Assembly (NCBI GenBank): GCA_013298695.1
Contig: JAAFIS010000006.1
Location: 62,001 to 126,000 of the forward strand
Length of the DNA: 64,000 nt
Direction: 5' to 3'
DNA from: Betaproteobacteria bacterium
Lineage (GTDB): Bacteria; Pseudomonadota; Gammaproteobacteria; Burkholderiales; Casimicrobiaceae
Under the pieces are notes generated by a model. It was given only the letters and a program-made list of their open reading frames with translations, ran no database searches and had not been told where the DNA came from. The position numbers and the translations under genes are program-made. Shown here piece by piece: positions 27,571-36,512 of the stretch (the first letter of the stretch is position 1; each line of letters starts with the position of its first letter).

Positions 27571-27699
27571 CGTATAGTTATATGCAAGTGCATCGGCGCT
27601 GACGGCGCGTACGGCTGCAACCATCTTCGTGAAGGTGCATCGAACGTGAGTCACCCCATTGCCTAGAGCGTTTCCGCGCTCGCGCGTTAGCATTTCACC

Positions 27700-28485
27700 A
27701 TGACGATCTCAGTTGCGACCTCTTCCTCTCCGCGCTCGCGTAGGCTCGGCGTGCATTCCCGCGCGATGGCGATTGCGCTCCTCTGCACGCTTTTCACCCT
27801 CGCCGCACACGCAACCACGTTGCAACTTCTCTCGGTAGGCGCGAAAACAAAAGCGCGGATGAGTATTGATGGCGCGGCGCGCGAGCTCGTGATCGGCCAA
27901 TTTACAGACGAGGGATTGTTGCTGGAAAAGATCGATGGCGATTACGCCGTGTTTCTATTCAATGGAGAGACCAAGCGCATGCGGGTCGGTGAAATCGCAA
28001 TTGTGGATTCGCAAACGCAAGGCTACGTTTCGCATCAAATCCGCGCCGATCAAAAAGATAAATACATGACGCCGATGCTCATTAACGGCGGCAATTTGCT
28101 GGGCGAAATTGATCGGCGCGCCGACGCCGTGGTGATCCCAGCAGCTGATGCGGATCGGCTCGGTTTGCCGTATAAAGAAAAGCCATCTAAGAGCTTCAAA
28201 GTGTTGCCAACGCCCGCGCCAAAAGATGAGTCGAAAGAGGCAAAAGAGTTACGAGAGGCAAAAAACGCAGAGCTTGAGAAAGCAGTGAAGGATGGCAAGC
28301 CTGCTATGTACAAAACGTACGTGCTTCCGCTTAATTCCATTCGCGTTGGCACGGTCGATGTGTACGGCGTCAACGCGATCATCAGCGAAAAACCTGGTCT
28401 CACCCATGCAGTCGTCGGCAAACCTTTTTTGCGACGCGTTTCACCAAGCTGGTCAAATCGCACCCTCAGTATCGTTAGGCGCTAA
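27700..28485 (+). CDS. Exported retropepsin-like protein with degenerate active site
   Basis: A 261-residue protein with a signal peptide (about residues 22-39, ending AHA). The body resembles clan AA aspartic proteases of the TIGR02281 type. The block GNLLGEIDRRADAVVIPAADADRLGL aligns with the family pattern that normally contains VDTGATxV...ADAERLGL, and the end VGKPFLRRVS aligns with the usual LGMSFL. The catalytic D-T-G is D-R-R here, so peptidase activity is doubtful. A lysine/glutamate-rich insert of about 40 residues lies between the two halves. Its stop overlaps the hemE ATG by one base (TAATG), so the two are translationally coupled. The retropepsin assignment is by motif only. Confidence 0.65.
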   Translation: MTISVATSSSPRSRRLGVHSRAMAIALLCTLFTLAAHATTLQLLSVGAKTKARMSIDGAARELVIGQFTDEGLLLEKIDGDYAVFLFNGETKRMRVGEIAIVDSQTQGYVSHQIRADQKDKYMTPMLINGGNLLGEIDRRADAVVIPAADADRLGLPYKEKPSKSFKVLPTPAPKDESKEAKELREAKNAELEKAVKDGKPAMYKTYVLPLNSIRVGTVDVYGVNAIISEKPGLTHAVVGKPFLRRVSPSWSNRTLSIVRR

Positions 28486-29558
28486 TGCAGTTTAAAAATG
28501 ATTTGTTTCTCCGTGCTTTCACGGACGAAACGCTTCCCCGCGCGCCGCTGTGGCTGATGCGGCAAGCAGGGCGCTATTTGCCTGAATATCGACAGAGCCG
28601 CTCGAAATTTCCGAGTTTTATGGATGCGTGCCGATCGTCCGACTTTTGTGTCGAAGTAATGCTGCAGCCACTTGCACGCTATCCACTCGACGCGGCGATC
28701 CTGTTTTCCGACATTTTGACCATTCCAGACGCGATGAATCTGGGCCTGACGTTCGGCGTAGGCGAAGGACCGCGATTTGCGTCACCGTTGCGGGATGAAA
28801 CAACCATTCGCGCGCTCCGCGCTCCGGATTTGTCCTCGCTGCACTACGTGTTTGATGCCGTGTCTGCGTGCAAACGCGCCCTCATCGACGACGGCGTAGC
28901 GCGCGTCCCGCTGATTGGTTTTGCCGGATCCCCGTTCACGCTTGCTTGCTACATGATCGAAGGCGCGGGCTCCTCGAGCGAATTCGCAGCGGTGCGAAAA
29001 ATGATGTTTCAGCGGCCGGATCTTCTCAAGCGTGTGCTCGAAATTAACACTGCGTGCGTGATTGACTACCTTGAACAACAAGCGCGGTCCGGTGCAGATG
29101 TGTTGATGATTTTCGATAGCTGGGGCGGTGTATTGTCGCCTTCTCAGTACGAAAAATTTTCGCTCACCTCGCTACAGCAGATCGCCTCCGCACTTAAACA
29201 GCGCCTACCAAACACGCCTCTTATTTGCTTCAGCAAGGGCGCGGCGCAGAGTTTTTCCTCGCAAGCGCAAGCAAGCGTCGACGGCCTTGGTGTCGATTGG
29301 CAATCTGATCTTTCACAGGTACGCACCCAGGTGGGTGAGCGAATCACGCTCCAAGGAAATTTTGACCCCGCAATCTGCGCCACCGACGCCGAGAGCGTAC
29401 GCCAACACGTATTGGAGCGGTGGCGCGGTTTCAATCCGAATCGGCGCTATGTCGCAAACCTCGGTCACGGCATCACGCCCGACGCGTCACCAGAGCTAGT
29501 TGGCGCTCTCGTTGAGGCGGTTCGAAAAATCAGCGAAAAAACGCTTGACAAACCGTAA
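28485..29558 (+). CDS. hemE: Uroporphyrinogen decarboxylase
   Basis: A 357-residue cytoplasmic enzyme that removes the four acetate carboxyls of uroporphyrinogen III to give coproporphyrinogen III in haem synthesis. The N-terminal signature PLWLMRQAGRYLPEYR, the FSDILTIPDAM segment with its catalytic aspartate, GFAGSPFTLACYMIEG and the late NLGHGITP loop are all present. The start codon overlaps the stop of the preceding gene. Its product feeds, via oxygen-independent HemN further along, the haem needed by the cbb3 oxidase. Confidence 0.96.
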   Translation: MQFKNDLFLRAFTDETLPRAPLWLMRQAGRYLPEYRQSRSKFPSFMDACRSSDFCVEVMLQPLARYPLDAAILFSDILTIPDAMNLGLTFGVGEGPRFASPLRDETTIRALRAPDLSSLHYVFDAVSACKRALIDDGVARVPLIGFAGSPFTLACYMIEGAGSSSEFAAVRKMMFQRPDLLKRVLEINTACVIDYLEQQARSGADVLMIFDSWGGVLSPSQYEKFSLTSLQQIASALKQRLPNTPLICFSKGAAQSFSSQAQASVDGLGVDWQSDLSQVRTQVGERITLQGNFDPAICATDAESVRQHVLERWRGFNPNRRYVANLGHGITPDASPELVGALVEAVRKISEKTLDKP

Positions 29559-29580
29559 ATCGCGTTGGAACCCGCATCAG

Positions 29581-29589
29581 TTATGCACA
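29581..29589 (+). promoter_or_regulatory. DnaA box (TTATGCACA)
   Basis: TTATGCACA fits the TTATNCACA DnaA consensus and lies 22 bases after the hemE stop. A second, perfect box follows at 29761 in the same orientation. Confidence 0.55.
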
Positions 29590-29760
29590 ATTGTGACAAG
29601 CTTGTAATGCGTGAGTGTTCGCCTTCGCTGGAAGCGTTGATTTGCGTTGCAACTTATTGATAAATATACACTATTTTAAAGTCTCCAGTTTCAGTTAAAT
29701 CGCCTCCAATGCCCCGAAACACGTGGGTTTGATTGAATCGAGCTGAAACGAGTCACATAG

Positions 29761-29769
29761 TTATCCACA
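29761..29769 (+). promoter_or_regulatory. DnaA box (TTATCCACA)
   Basis: TTATCCACA is the highest-affinity DnaA box sequence and is found 55 bases before the priA start. Between the two boxes is an AT-rich stretch (29650-29700, with TTATTGATAAATATAC). Either DnaA controls priA, or this is a secondary DnaA-binding locus. Confidence 0.6.
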
Positions 29770-29823
29770 GATTTTTGCGATACGACATCAACAACGCTTT
29801 CCAGCGCTCTAAAACCCATTGCC

Positions 29824-31989
29824 ATGCAAGTGCTCACTAAAGTCACTGTCGAAGTGCCGCTTGCGATTGGTAGGCCGCTGGACTACGTCGCACCGGTGGA
29901 TTCAGGCATTGACGTGGGCAGCGCGGTTGAGGTCACCGTCGGCACTCGCGCTCACATCGCGCTCGTGCGAAGCATTTCTGAGGTCTCTTTAGCTGAAAGC
30001 GCGGCGCTCAAACCCATCGTGCGCGTTGTTTGCGGCGCATTGCCAACTGAGCTCATTGAATTGGCGGAGTTTGTCGCTCGCTACTACCAAGTCTCCGCGG
30101 GCGTAGCGTTTGGCCTGATTACACCGAGCGACGTCGAACCAGCGCCCGAAACGACTGCCTGGGAACTCACTGCGCGCGGCCTAGCGCGAAGAAAGTTGTT
30201 AAGGCCAAGGCAAACGTCGCAGCTCGCCTTAGCGGCAAAATTAACGCCGCAGCTTGACGTCAACAACTACCAAACTCTGACGCCTGCACAACGAAAAACG
30301 CTGCGAGAGTGGCTCGCCGATGGCTTGGTCGTTGCGTTGACTCACAGCGCGCAGCTGCCCCTCATGCAAACGAATTTGCCGCCGTTTAATCCGGAGCAAA
30401 TCCACGTACGTGACGAACTTGCGAAGCGCGCGACCGGATTTTCTGTGTGTGTACTGCTCGGAGTAACCGGTAGCGGCAAAACTGAGGTGTACTTAGACCG
30501 CGTTGCGGCGACGCTTGCTTCAGGGCAGCAAGCGCTGCTGCTCGTACCCGAAATCAATTTAACACCGCAGCTCTTGGATCGAATTGGCGCCGCGCTGCCG
30601 CAAGCCGCTTGCGCAGTTTTGCATTCGAAGCTCACGCCGTCGCAACGCAATCGCGCATGGCACGACGCACACAGCGGACGTGCGAGTCTTGTCATTGGCA
30701 CTCGATTGGCGGTGTTCGCGCCATTGAAAAATCTTGGCCTGATTGTCATCGACGAAGAGCACGATGCGTCTTACAAACAAAACGAATCACCGCGCTACCA
30801 CGCACGCGATGTCGCCATCATGCGTGCGCAGCGATTGGGCGTGCCCTTGATCCTTGCTAGCGCGACGCCGAGCCTTGAAACTTGGCGGCATGCACGAACC
30901 GGTCGCTATGCAACACTGCGTTTGAACAGTCGTGCGACTGCATCACCCGCGCCGCGTATGCGATGCGTTCCGGCCAAAGGCAGGCACGTGAAACTCGGTC
31001 TTTCGGACACCCTTGCCGACGCGATTTCCGAGCGACTCGGCAGGCGTGAACAAAGCCTGGTGCTGGTAAATCGACGCGGTTTCGCACCTGCGCTTTACTG
31101 CCCGCATTGCGCCTGGAGTGCGCCGTGCAAACGCTGCGATGCCAAAATGACCTTGCACCAGTTTTCGCGATCACTTCGCTGCCATCACTGTGGATCGCAA
31201 ACGGGTGTGCCCACGAAATGCCCAGCGTGTGGTCATCCGGAGCTCATCGGCAGCGGCGTGGGCACACAAAAACTTGAACAAGCGTTGATCGAGCGTTTTC
31301 CCCATGCGCGAATCGCGCGCGCAGACACAGACGCGCTTTCCGGAAAATATGCTTGGCAACAGCTCTACGAACGAATACTCAATCGCGACATCGACATCGT
31401 GGTTGGCACTCAAATGCTCGCCAAGGGACATGATTTTCCGGCGCTAACGTTGGTCGGCGTAGTCGACTCTGATCGCGCTATTTTCTCAACCGATTTTCGC
31501 GCGCAAGAAGATTTGTTTGCTCTGCTGACGCAGGTTGCAGGGCGCGCGGGCAGACACACGATTGAGGCGGGCGAAGTCATCATTCAAACAGAGTTTCCCG
31601 ATCATCCCACCTATCAAGCGGTATTACGAAATGACTTCGATTCTTTTGCTAACGAAACGCTAATCCAGCGCGATGCTTTTGGTTTGCCGCCGTTAACGCG
31701 AATGGCGCTCATTCGCGGCGAATCAAAAGATGCACAGTCCGTTGCTGATTTTTTTGCTATCGCTCATCGAACGTTGCGCGAAGCACTCGCAGACGATGAC
31801 GGCGAAGTGTTCGCGCCTACTCCCGCACCGCTCGCAAGGAAAGCAGATTTCACACGCTGGACGATGACTGTGATGGCGCCCAAGGTCGCTCCGCTCGCGA
31901 ATGCGCTCGCCTCGATGCGCATCGCACTCGAATCAGCAAAGCCGAAAGTGCGCTGGACCATCGACGTTGATCCCTATGACTTTCAATAG
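29824..31989 (+). CDS. priA: Primosomal replication-restart helicase PriA
   Basis: A 721-residue superfamily 2 helicase that restarts collapsed replication forks. The N-terminal 3'-DNA-binding domain spans about residues 1-105, followed by a winged-helix part. The helicase has Walker A GVTGSGKTEVYL and the DEEH box. The zinc-binding insert has eight cysteines in CPHC...CKRC...CHHC...CPAC. Motifs V and VI (GTQMLAKGHDFP, QVAGRAGR) are intact. Length is normal. The hemE-priA order is common near the chromosome origin in Burkholderiales. Confidence 0.96.
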   Translation: MQVLTKVTVEVPLAIGRPLDYVAPVDSGIDVGSAVEVTVGTRAHIALVRSISEVSLAESAALKPIVRVVCGALPTELIELAEFVARYYQVSAGVAFGLITPSDVEPAPETTAWELTARGLARRKLLRPRQTSQLALAAKLTPQLDVNNYQTLTPAQRKTLREWLADGLVVALTHSAQLPLMQTNLPPFNPEQIHVRDELAKRATGFSVCVLLGVTGSGKTEVYLDRVAATLASGQQALLLVPEINLTPQLLDRIGAALPQAACAVLHSKLTPSQRNRAWHDAHSGRASLVIGTRLAVFAPLKNLGLIVIDEEHDASYKQNESPRYHARDVAIMRAQRLGVPLILASATPSLETWRHARTGRYATLRLNSRATASPAPRMRCVPAKGRHVKLGLSDTLADAISERLGRREQSLVLVNRRGFAPALYCPHCAWSAPCKRCDAKMTLHQFSRSLRCHHCGSQTGVPTKCPACGHPELIGSGVGTQKLEQALIERFPHARIARADTDALSGKYAWQQLYERILNRDIDIVVGTQMLAKGHDFPALTLVGVVDSDRAIFSTDFRAQEDLFALLTQVAGRAGRHTIEAGEVIIQTEFPDHPTYQAVLRNDFDSFANETLIQRDAFGLPPLTRMALIRGESKDAQSVADFFAIAHRTLREALADDDGEVFAPTPAPLARKADFTRWTMTVMAPKVAPLANALASMRIALESAKPKVRWTIDVDPYDFQ

Positions 31990-32386
31990 CGGTGGAGTTC
32001 TCTTCAGATCAGTTGCGTAGCGAAATCGAAATAGCGGTTTGATTGCGCGTTGAGAGCCGTGGTGGCGCACTGCCGAGTGTGTACATGACTGCAGGAACCC
32101 GGTAAAGACTTAAAACCAATAAATGCGGTTTCATTGGGCTTTGTGATTATTTTTTGCAATAGTCGTCTTTACGCGTAAAAGTTATTTAGCCCAACGTTAT
32201 CGTTGTATCAAAGCGATTTCCACTACGAAACTTTTACGGGCTGCACACGCAAGCCGACATAGAAGTCGGCTTCCGGATGCGACGTTGATCGTTTACACAC
32301 TGTTACCGACCGTTCACGACGTGTTTGCACGCGACAGAGATAGTTCTCCCATCAAAACGGTGCTAGACACCAGGGAGCAAGACATC
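31990..32386. other. Leader region of the FNR-family gene, with two inverted repeats
   Basis: About 400 bases precede the regulator ATG. TTTACGCGTAAA (32168-32179) is a perfect 12-bp palindrome and a possible operator. AAGCCGAC-ATAGAA-GTCGGCTT (32251-32272) is a perfect 8-bp-stem hairpin without a T-run, perhaps a 5'-leader structure or attenuator. An ATCAA half-site near 32208 is not a full FNR box. The reading frame of the regulator is open from 32285, but the ATG at 32387 has the better ribosome-binding site. Confidence 0.5.
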
Positions 32387-33115
32387 ATGAACCTGCAAAC
32401 ACAACGCGTCGCTTTTGATCAATCCAAAATGGGCACGCCGTCATTCTTAAGAAATGCGTCGAGCAGCAGCGACGACATTGTCGAAACCATTCTCGCGCTC
32501 GGTCGCGCTCGCGTGATCGCTCCGAACACCGCAATCCATCGCGCTGGCGATGAATTCCGCTCGGTGTTTTACGTCCGCTCAGGTGCAATGAAGCGAACGC
32601 TGATTCAAGAAGACGGTCGCGAGCAAGTGCTCGGGTTCCCACTTCATGGCGATCTGTTGGGCATGGAGTCAATCGACGCGGGAACGCACTCCACGACCGT
32701 CATCACGCTCGACATGTGCTCAGTAGTGGAGATTCCATATGATGCGATTGAAGCGCTCGCGTTTGAGCGACCCAAGGTAGCAAGATTCTTGTATCAGCGC
32801 ATGAGCGCTGCGCTGCGCGATGAACACGGCTGGCTTGCAGCGCTTGGGCTACTCAACGCGGATGAACGGGTCGCCGCATTTTTGTTGGATCTGTCTCAGC
32901 GTTTTGCAGCGCGTGGATTTTCACCGACCCGCTTCTTGCTGCGCATGACGCGCGCAGAAATTGGCAGTTTTCTCGGCTTAACGCTCGAAACTGTGAGTCG
33001 AGTGTTTTCGAGGCTTCAAAAGCTCGGCCTCGTTAATGTCACACGTCGAGAAATCGAACTCGTTGACGTTGCAGCACTTGTCGCTTTGGCGCATGCAACG
33101 TCCTCCATACACTAA
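32387..33115 (+). CDS. FNR/CRP-family transcription regulator lacking iron-sulfur cysteines
   Basis: A 242-residue regulator from the ATG at 32387, which has GGGAG nine bases upstream. It has a cyclic-nucleotide-binding-type barrel (GDEFRSVFYVRSGAMKR, GFPLHGDLLGMESI), a dimer helix, and a winged helix with RMTRAEIGSFLGLTLETVSRVFSRLQ. The recognition helix keeps the E-x-x-SR residues that read TTGAT half-sites in FNR. It is close to E. coli FNR along its length, but the N-terminus contains no cysteine and the only cysteine (DMCSVVEIP) is three residues off the FNR Cys122 position. A 4Fe-4S cluster is therefore unlikely; it resembles FixK-type proteins in that respect. It heads the respiration island containing FNR boxes. 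Confidence 0.88.
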   Translation: MNLQTQRVAFDQSKMGTPSFLRNASSSSDDIVETILALGRARVIAPNTAIHRAGDEFRSVFYVRSGAMKRTLIQEDGREQVLGFPLHGDLLGMESIDAGTHSTTVITLDMCSVVEIPYDAIEALAFERPKVARFLYQRMSAALRDEHGWLAALGLLNADERVAAFLLDLSQRFAARGFSPTRFLLRMTRAEIGSFLGLTLETVSRVFSRLQKLGLVNVTRREIELVDVAALVALAHATSSIH

Positions 33116-33131
33116 CGATTTCGCGAACCAA

Positions 33132-35252
33132 TTAAGTTTCTTTTGTGGGTCGTTTGCGTGCAAGCGGCCTTTTTTGCGGTTGCTCCGAATCAAGCGACAT
33201 TCGGACCTGACGAGCGAGTTCCTCTCGAGAATACGGCTTACGTAAAAAACCAAAATCGCTATCGCGCGGGAGCTGCAATGGCAGCGCTGATTTCGCATAA
33301 CCCGAAGTGAACAGCACGCGCAATTCAGGCTTTAATTTGCGCAGCGCATCGACCACTTTCGGCCCGGTTTCGCCCGCTTGCAAGACGACGTCGGTGAAGA
33401 CGAGGTTCACATCGCCGCCTCTCTTGAGGGCAGCTACGGCTTCGCGTTGATTCTGTGCGGCGAACGCGCGATAGCCAAGCCCTTCAAGAAACCGAACCGC
33501 GACCTCGCAAACAGACGCATCGTCTTCAACTACCAAAATCGTTTCACCGCCGCGTGCTGTGAGCGTGCTGCGGTTAGCCGGTGCGCCCTCGGGAACAGGT
33601 GCGCGCACTAGTTCGCCACTCGCAGGAAGATAGAGATTGATCGTGGTGCCCCTGTTGATTTCGCTATACGCGCTCACATGACCTGCGGACTGTTTCGCAA
33701 ATCCGTAGACCATGCTCAATCCGAGACCACTGCCCTTGCCGGCAGCCTTAGTCGTAAAAAATGGCTCAAACGCGCGCGCTATGGTTTCTCGCGACATTCC
33801 TTCGCCACTATCGGAAACGGACACACGAACGTAGTGTCCCGCGCGCAAATCCGCGTCAGCACCCACAGTTTCACCGTCCCGGATCACAGCCTCGCTGGCA
33901 TCGATCACCAATCTGCCGCCGTTCGGCATCGCATCGCGCGCATTGACGGCTAAGTTGAGCAGTGCCGTATCTAGCTGCCCGCGATCCGCGATCAACATCG
34001 GTAAATTCTTTGCGACGCGGATCTCGATCGCAATGTTTTCTCCAAGCGTTCGCGAAAGCAAATCCCGGAAGGTGTGCAGGCACTCATCTACGTCCAGTGG
34101 CTGAGGGCGCAGTGTCTGGCGTCGAGAAAACGCGAGCAATCTGTTGGTAAGTTCGGCGCCCCGCTGCGTTGAGCGTAGAGCCGCCGCAATGGCGCGATGC
34201 GCGTACTCATCCTCGAACTTCATTTCCGACAAGATTTGCAGATTGCCCGACATTACGGTGAGTAGATTATTAAAGTCGTGCGCTACGCCGCCGGTTAACT
34301 GACCCAGCGACTCGAGCCGTTGCGCCAAAAGCAATTTTTCCTCGCTATCGTGGCGTTGGATGGCGTTGGACACAATGTGAGCCGTTGCCTCCAAAAACGC
34401 GACATCGTCTGTTGAAAAGCGGTGTGGTTCTGTGCATCCGGCGACCAGAAAACCGGTGCAACGCTCACGGCTGTTAAGCGGCGCGAGCATTAAGCTGCGC
34501 AGCGCAGCGTCGTTCAATACGTTCGGCAGCGCCACGGTCAACGCATCACTGTCCCCCACCAACAGAGGAGATGCATTGGCGAGCGCCTGCGCCACCCACT
34601 CGATGTGATCACGCGCAAAACCCTTGCCAGCGAGCGTTGTGGCGGCGCTGCCGCTCGCCGCCTTACAAGTAAAGTGACCATCCTCAGGTTTCAACAAAAA
34701 AACTGCCAGCACATCAGCATCAAGCGGGCCACAAATCGCGTTGGTTACGCTTTCGAGCGCGCGCTCAAGTTCGCGTTCGCGCAGCATCAGATCGCTCACT
34801 CGCGTTAATGCTTTTGCCCGCTGAAGTTCGCGCTCGGTGCGTCTTGCGCGCATGCGCTCGCTCACATCGCGAAGAATGACGATCACTTCACCATCTTTTG
34901 CGTCCGATCCTCCCTCGCGCGCGGGCGCGAGCGAAATCTCGACTGGAAACTCGCGCCCGTTGAGTTTGACTGCCTGCAATGCCAACCCAATGCCCATGGG
35001 TCGCTTGTGCGGGTTCTCGAAAAAGCCCTCTCGCAAATTTTTGTGACGTTTGCGGGCGGCCAAAGGTACAAGTCGTTCAACTGGAACGCCGAGCAATTCG
35101 CCTTCTCCCGCCTCGAGTAATCGCTCAGCTTCGGAATTATTTCTGCGAATCACACCATCGCGGTCGACCACCAGGATCGCGTCGGGCGCAGCGTCGAAGA
35201 GCAGTTTGTATGAGACGTCAGTCGCTTTGAATTGTTGGAGCGTTGATTTCAC
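33132..35252 (-). CDS. Hybrid sensor histidine kinase (PAS-GAF-HisKA-HATPase-REC)
   Basis: A 706-residue soluble kinase with a GTG start overlapping the stop of the regulator gene upstream (GTGA). A PAS domain (about 15-135) has a RH-x-N-L...GFFENPHKRPMGIG segment that aligns with the haem-proximal histidine region of FixL, although the same motif occurs in PAS domains without haem. A GAF domain (about 150-290) follows. The histidine kinase core has the phospho-His in GGVAHDFNNLL and the N, G1 and G2 boxes (NLAVNARDAMPNGG, DSGEGM, GSGLGLSMV). A C-terminal receiver has FTDVVL. There is no membrane segment, so it senses a cytoplasmic cue. Convergent with the FNR-type gene. Confidence 0.9.
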   Translation of the reverse strand: MKSTLQQFKATDVSYKLLFDAAPDAILVVDRDGVIRRNNSEAERLLEAGEGELLGVPVERLVPLAARKRHKNLREGFFENPHKRPMGIGLALQAVKLNGREFPVEISLAPAREGGSDAKDGEVIVILRDVSERMRARRTERELQRAKALTRVSDLMLRERELERALESVTNAICGPLDADVLAVFLLKPEDGHFTCKAASGSAATTLAGKGFARDHIEWVAQALANASPLLVGDSDALTVALPNVLNDAALRSLMLAPLNSRERCTGFLVAGCTEPHRFSTDDVAFLEATAHIVSNAIQRHDSEEKLLLAQRLESLGQLTGGVAHDFNNLLTVMSGNLQILSEMKFEDEYAHRAIAAALRSTQRGAELTNRLLAFSRRQTLRPQPLDVDECLHTFRDLLSRTLGENIAIEIRVAKNLPMLIADRGQLDTALLNLAVNARDAMPNGGRLVIDASEAVIRDGETVGADADLRAGHYVRVSVSDSGEGMSRETIARAFEPFFTTKAAGKGSGLGLSMVYGFAKQSAGHVSAYSEINRGTTINLYLPASGELVRAPVPEGAPANRSTLTARGGETILVVEDDASVCEVAVRFLEGLGYRAFAAQNQREAVAALKRGGDVNLVFTDVVLQAGETGPKVVDALRKLKPELRVLFTSGYAKSALPLQLPRDSDFGFLRKPYSREELARQVRMSLDSEQPQKRPLARKRPTKET

Positions 35253-36070
35253 AAGCTCGACTTCTGATCGCTGCCACTATCGCTTGAAGGAGTCAGGACA
35301 TAACCGACTCCGCGTATTGATCTGATCAGCGTCGGCGCTTTTCCATCGTCGCCTAGTTTTTTGCGTAGCCGGCCGATCTGCACGTCGATTGTTCTATCAA
35401 ACGGACCGGCGTCGCGATGGTGAGTGGTCTGCAAAAGCTGATCGCGCGTTCGCACCACGCCAGGGTGTTGAGCGAGTGCGTGTAAGAGTTCGAACTCGCC
35501 TGTTGTCAGTGCGATGGTTCCGCCGCTTCTGCGGCGCAGCTCGCGCCGGCCCGTATCCAGAAAAAACGAGTTGAACTCAAGCACGTCGGCCGTTGATCGG
35601 GAGCCAGGTTCATCGACTAACTTCAGCGGTGCCGTACTGGTTCTCCTCGCTACACTCCGCACACGCGCGAGCAGCTCTCGCAGCTCGAATGGTTTGGTGA
35701 CGTAATCGTCGGCGCCGATTTCAAGACCGACGACGCGATCCACGGTGTCAGAGCGTCCCGTCACCATCAGTAGCCCACCCGCCCAGAGCGCGCGCAAGCG
35801 ACGCGCAATCGCGAAGCCATCTTCGTTGCCCAGATTCACGTCGAGCAAAATCACGTCAGGTGCGTGCGACTTAACCGTTGCGATCACATCTGCTTCACAA
35901 CCAGCCTGTAAAACCGAAATCCCTTGGCGGGCGAAATACGCGCTGACCAGTTCGCGGATATCGCTGTCGTCATCCACGACAAGCACACGGAGTTGCGAAT
36001 TCGATTCAGCAGCTGTCACGCTTTTGCGAAAGAAAGAATCATAGGCGTCAATTATGTCGCCTTTCCGCAC
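35249..36070 (-). CDS. OmpR-family response regulator
   Basis: A 273-residue regulator. The receiver (about 28-145) has the acidic pair VDDDSD, the phosphoacceptor in ILLDVNLG and the conserved lysine in DDYVTKPFEL. The winged helix (about 175-262) ends VQIGRLRKKLGDDGKAPTLIRSIRGVGYVL. Translation appears to start at a GTG (36070) inside the traR-like gene, giving a 23-base overlap and likely coupling. The pair with the downstream kinase is a two-component system embedded in the cbb3 island and probably expressed from the promoter at the FNR box at 36513. Confidence 0.88.
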   Translation of the reverse strand: MRKGDIIDAYDSFFRKSVTAAESNSQLRVLVVDDDSDIRELVSAYFARQGISVLQAGCEADVIATVKSHAPDVILLDVNLGNEDGFAIARRLRALWAGGLLMVTGRSDTVDRVVGLEIGADDYVTKPFELRELLARVRSVARRTSTAPLKLVDEPGSRSTADVLEFNSFFLDTGRRELRRRSGGTIALTTGEFELLHALAQHPGVVRTRDQLLQTTHHRDAGPFDRTIDVQIGRLRKKLGDDGKAPTLIRSIRGVGYVLTPSSDSGSDQKSSL

Positions 36071-36452
36071 CGGTTGTGGATGCGAAATGCCTTGATTCTG
36101 CGCGCGTTTGGCAGGCTAAGCAACGCTCGGCTGTGGGGTGCGCTAAGAGCCGAGCGTAGCCAATCTGGGTGCCGCAGGTCTCGCATTGACCAAACTCTGA
36201 AGTTTTGTGTTTTTTGATCGCTCGATCATACGCTGCAAGCTCGGTAGCGTCATGCTCAACTCTGAGCAACGCGGCATCCGCTTCCGAGGTCGCTGTGGTC
36301 CAGTCCGCGTCGGTCTCCGGCGTTGCGCGCACCTCGTCGTTAGCGTCGACATGCAACCCGCCGCGTAAATGCTCACTCAACGCATTCCTCTGTTGTTTTA
36401 ACAGTGCGCCGATGTCCTCAAGTTCTTTAGCGCTAAGTGCCTTGGTAGTCAT
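36048..36452 (-). CDS. TraR/DksA-family C4 zinc-finger protein
   Basis: A 134-residue protein with a helical N-terminal part (KELEDIGALLKQQRNALSEHL) and a C4 zinc finger (CETC...CLAC). It carries the usual GYARLLAHPTAERCLAC sequence of DksA/TraR proteins, which bind in the RNA polymerase secondary channel. The acidic tip of DksA (DxxDxA) is approximately represented by the EADAALL segment. It is the first gene of the traR-regulator-kinase operon, divergent from ccoI. Similar small DksA-like proteins often lie in microaerobic or stress gene groups; the exact role is not known. Confidence 0.85.
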   Translation of the reverse strand: MTTKALSAKELEDIGALLKQQRNALSEHLRGGLHVDANDEVRATPETDADWTTATSEADAALLRVEHDATELAAYDRAIKKHKTSEFGQCETCGTQIGYARLLAHPTAERCLACQTRAESRHFASTTGAERRHN

Positions 36453-36512
36453 TGGGTGTTCGATTCATTGGCAAAGAGGAACCCAGTATCTTGGGTCACG
36501 TAGGATCGGACT

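Noticed and set aside
29559-29823. Chromosome origin oriC at hemE-priA
   Set aside because: Only two DnaA boxes are visible, and oriC in betaproteobacteria normally adjoins dnaA; kept only as a DnaA-binding locus.
32041-32060. TTGATTGCGCGTTGA as an FNR box upstream of the FNR-like gene
   Set aside because: The second half-site does not match RTCAA, so symmetry is lacking.
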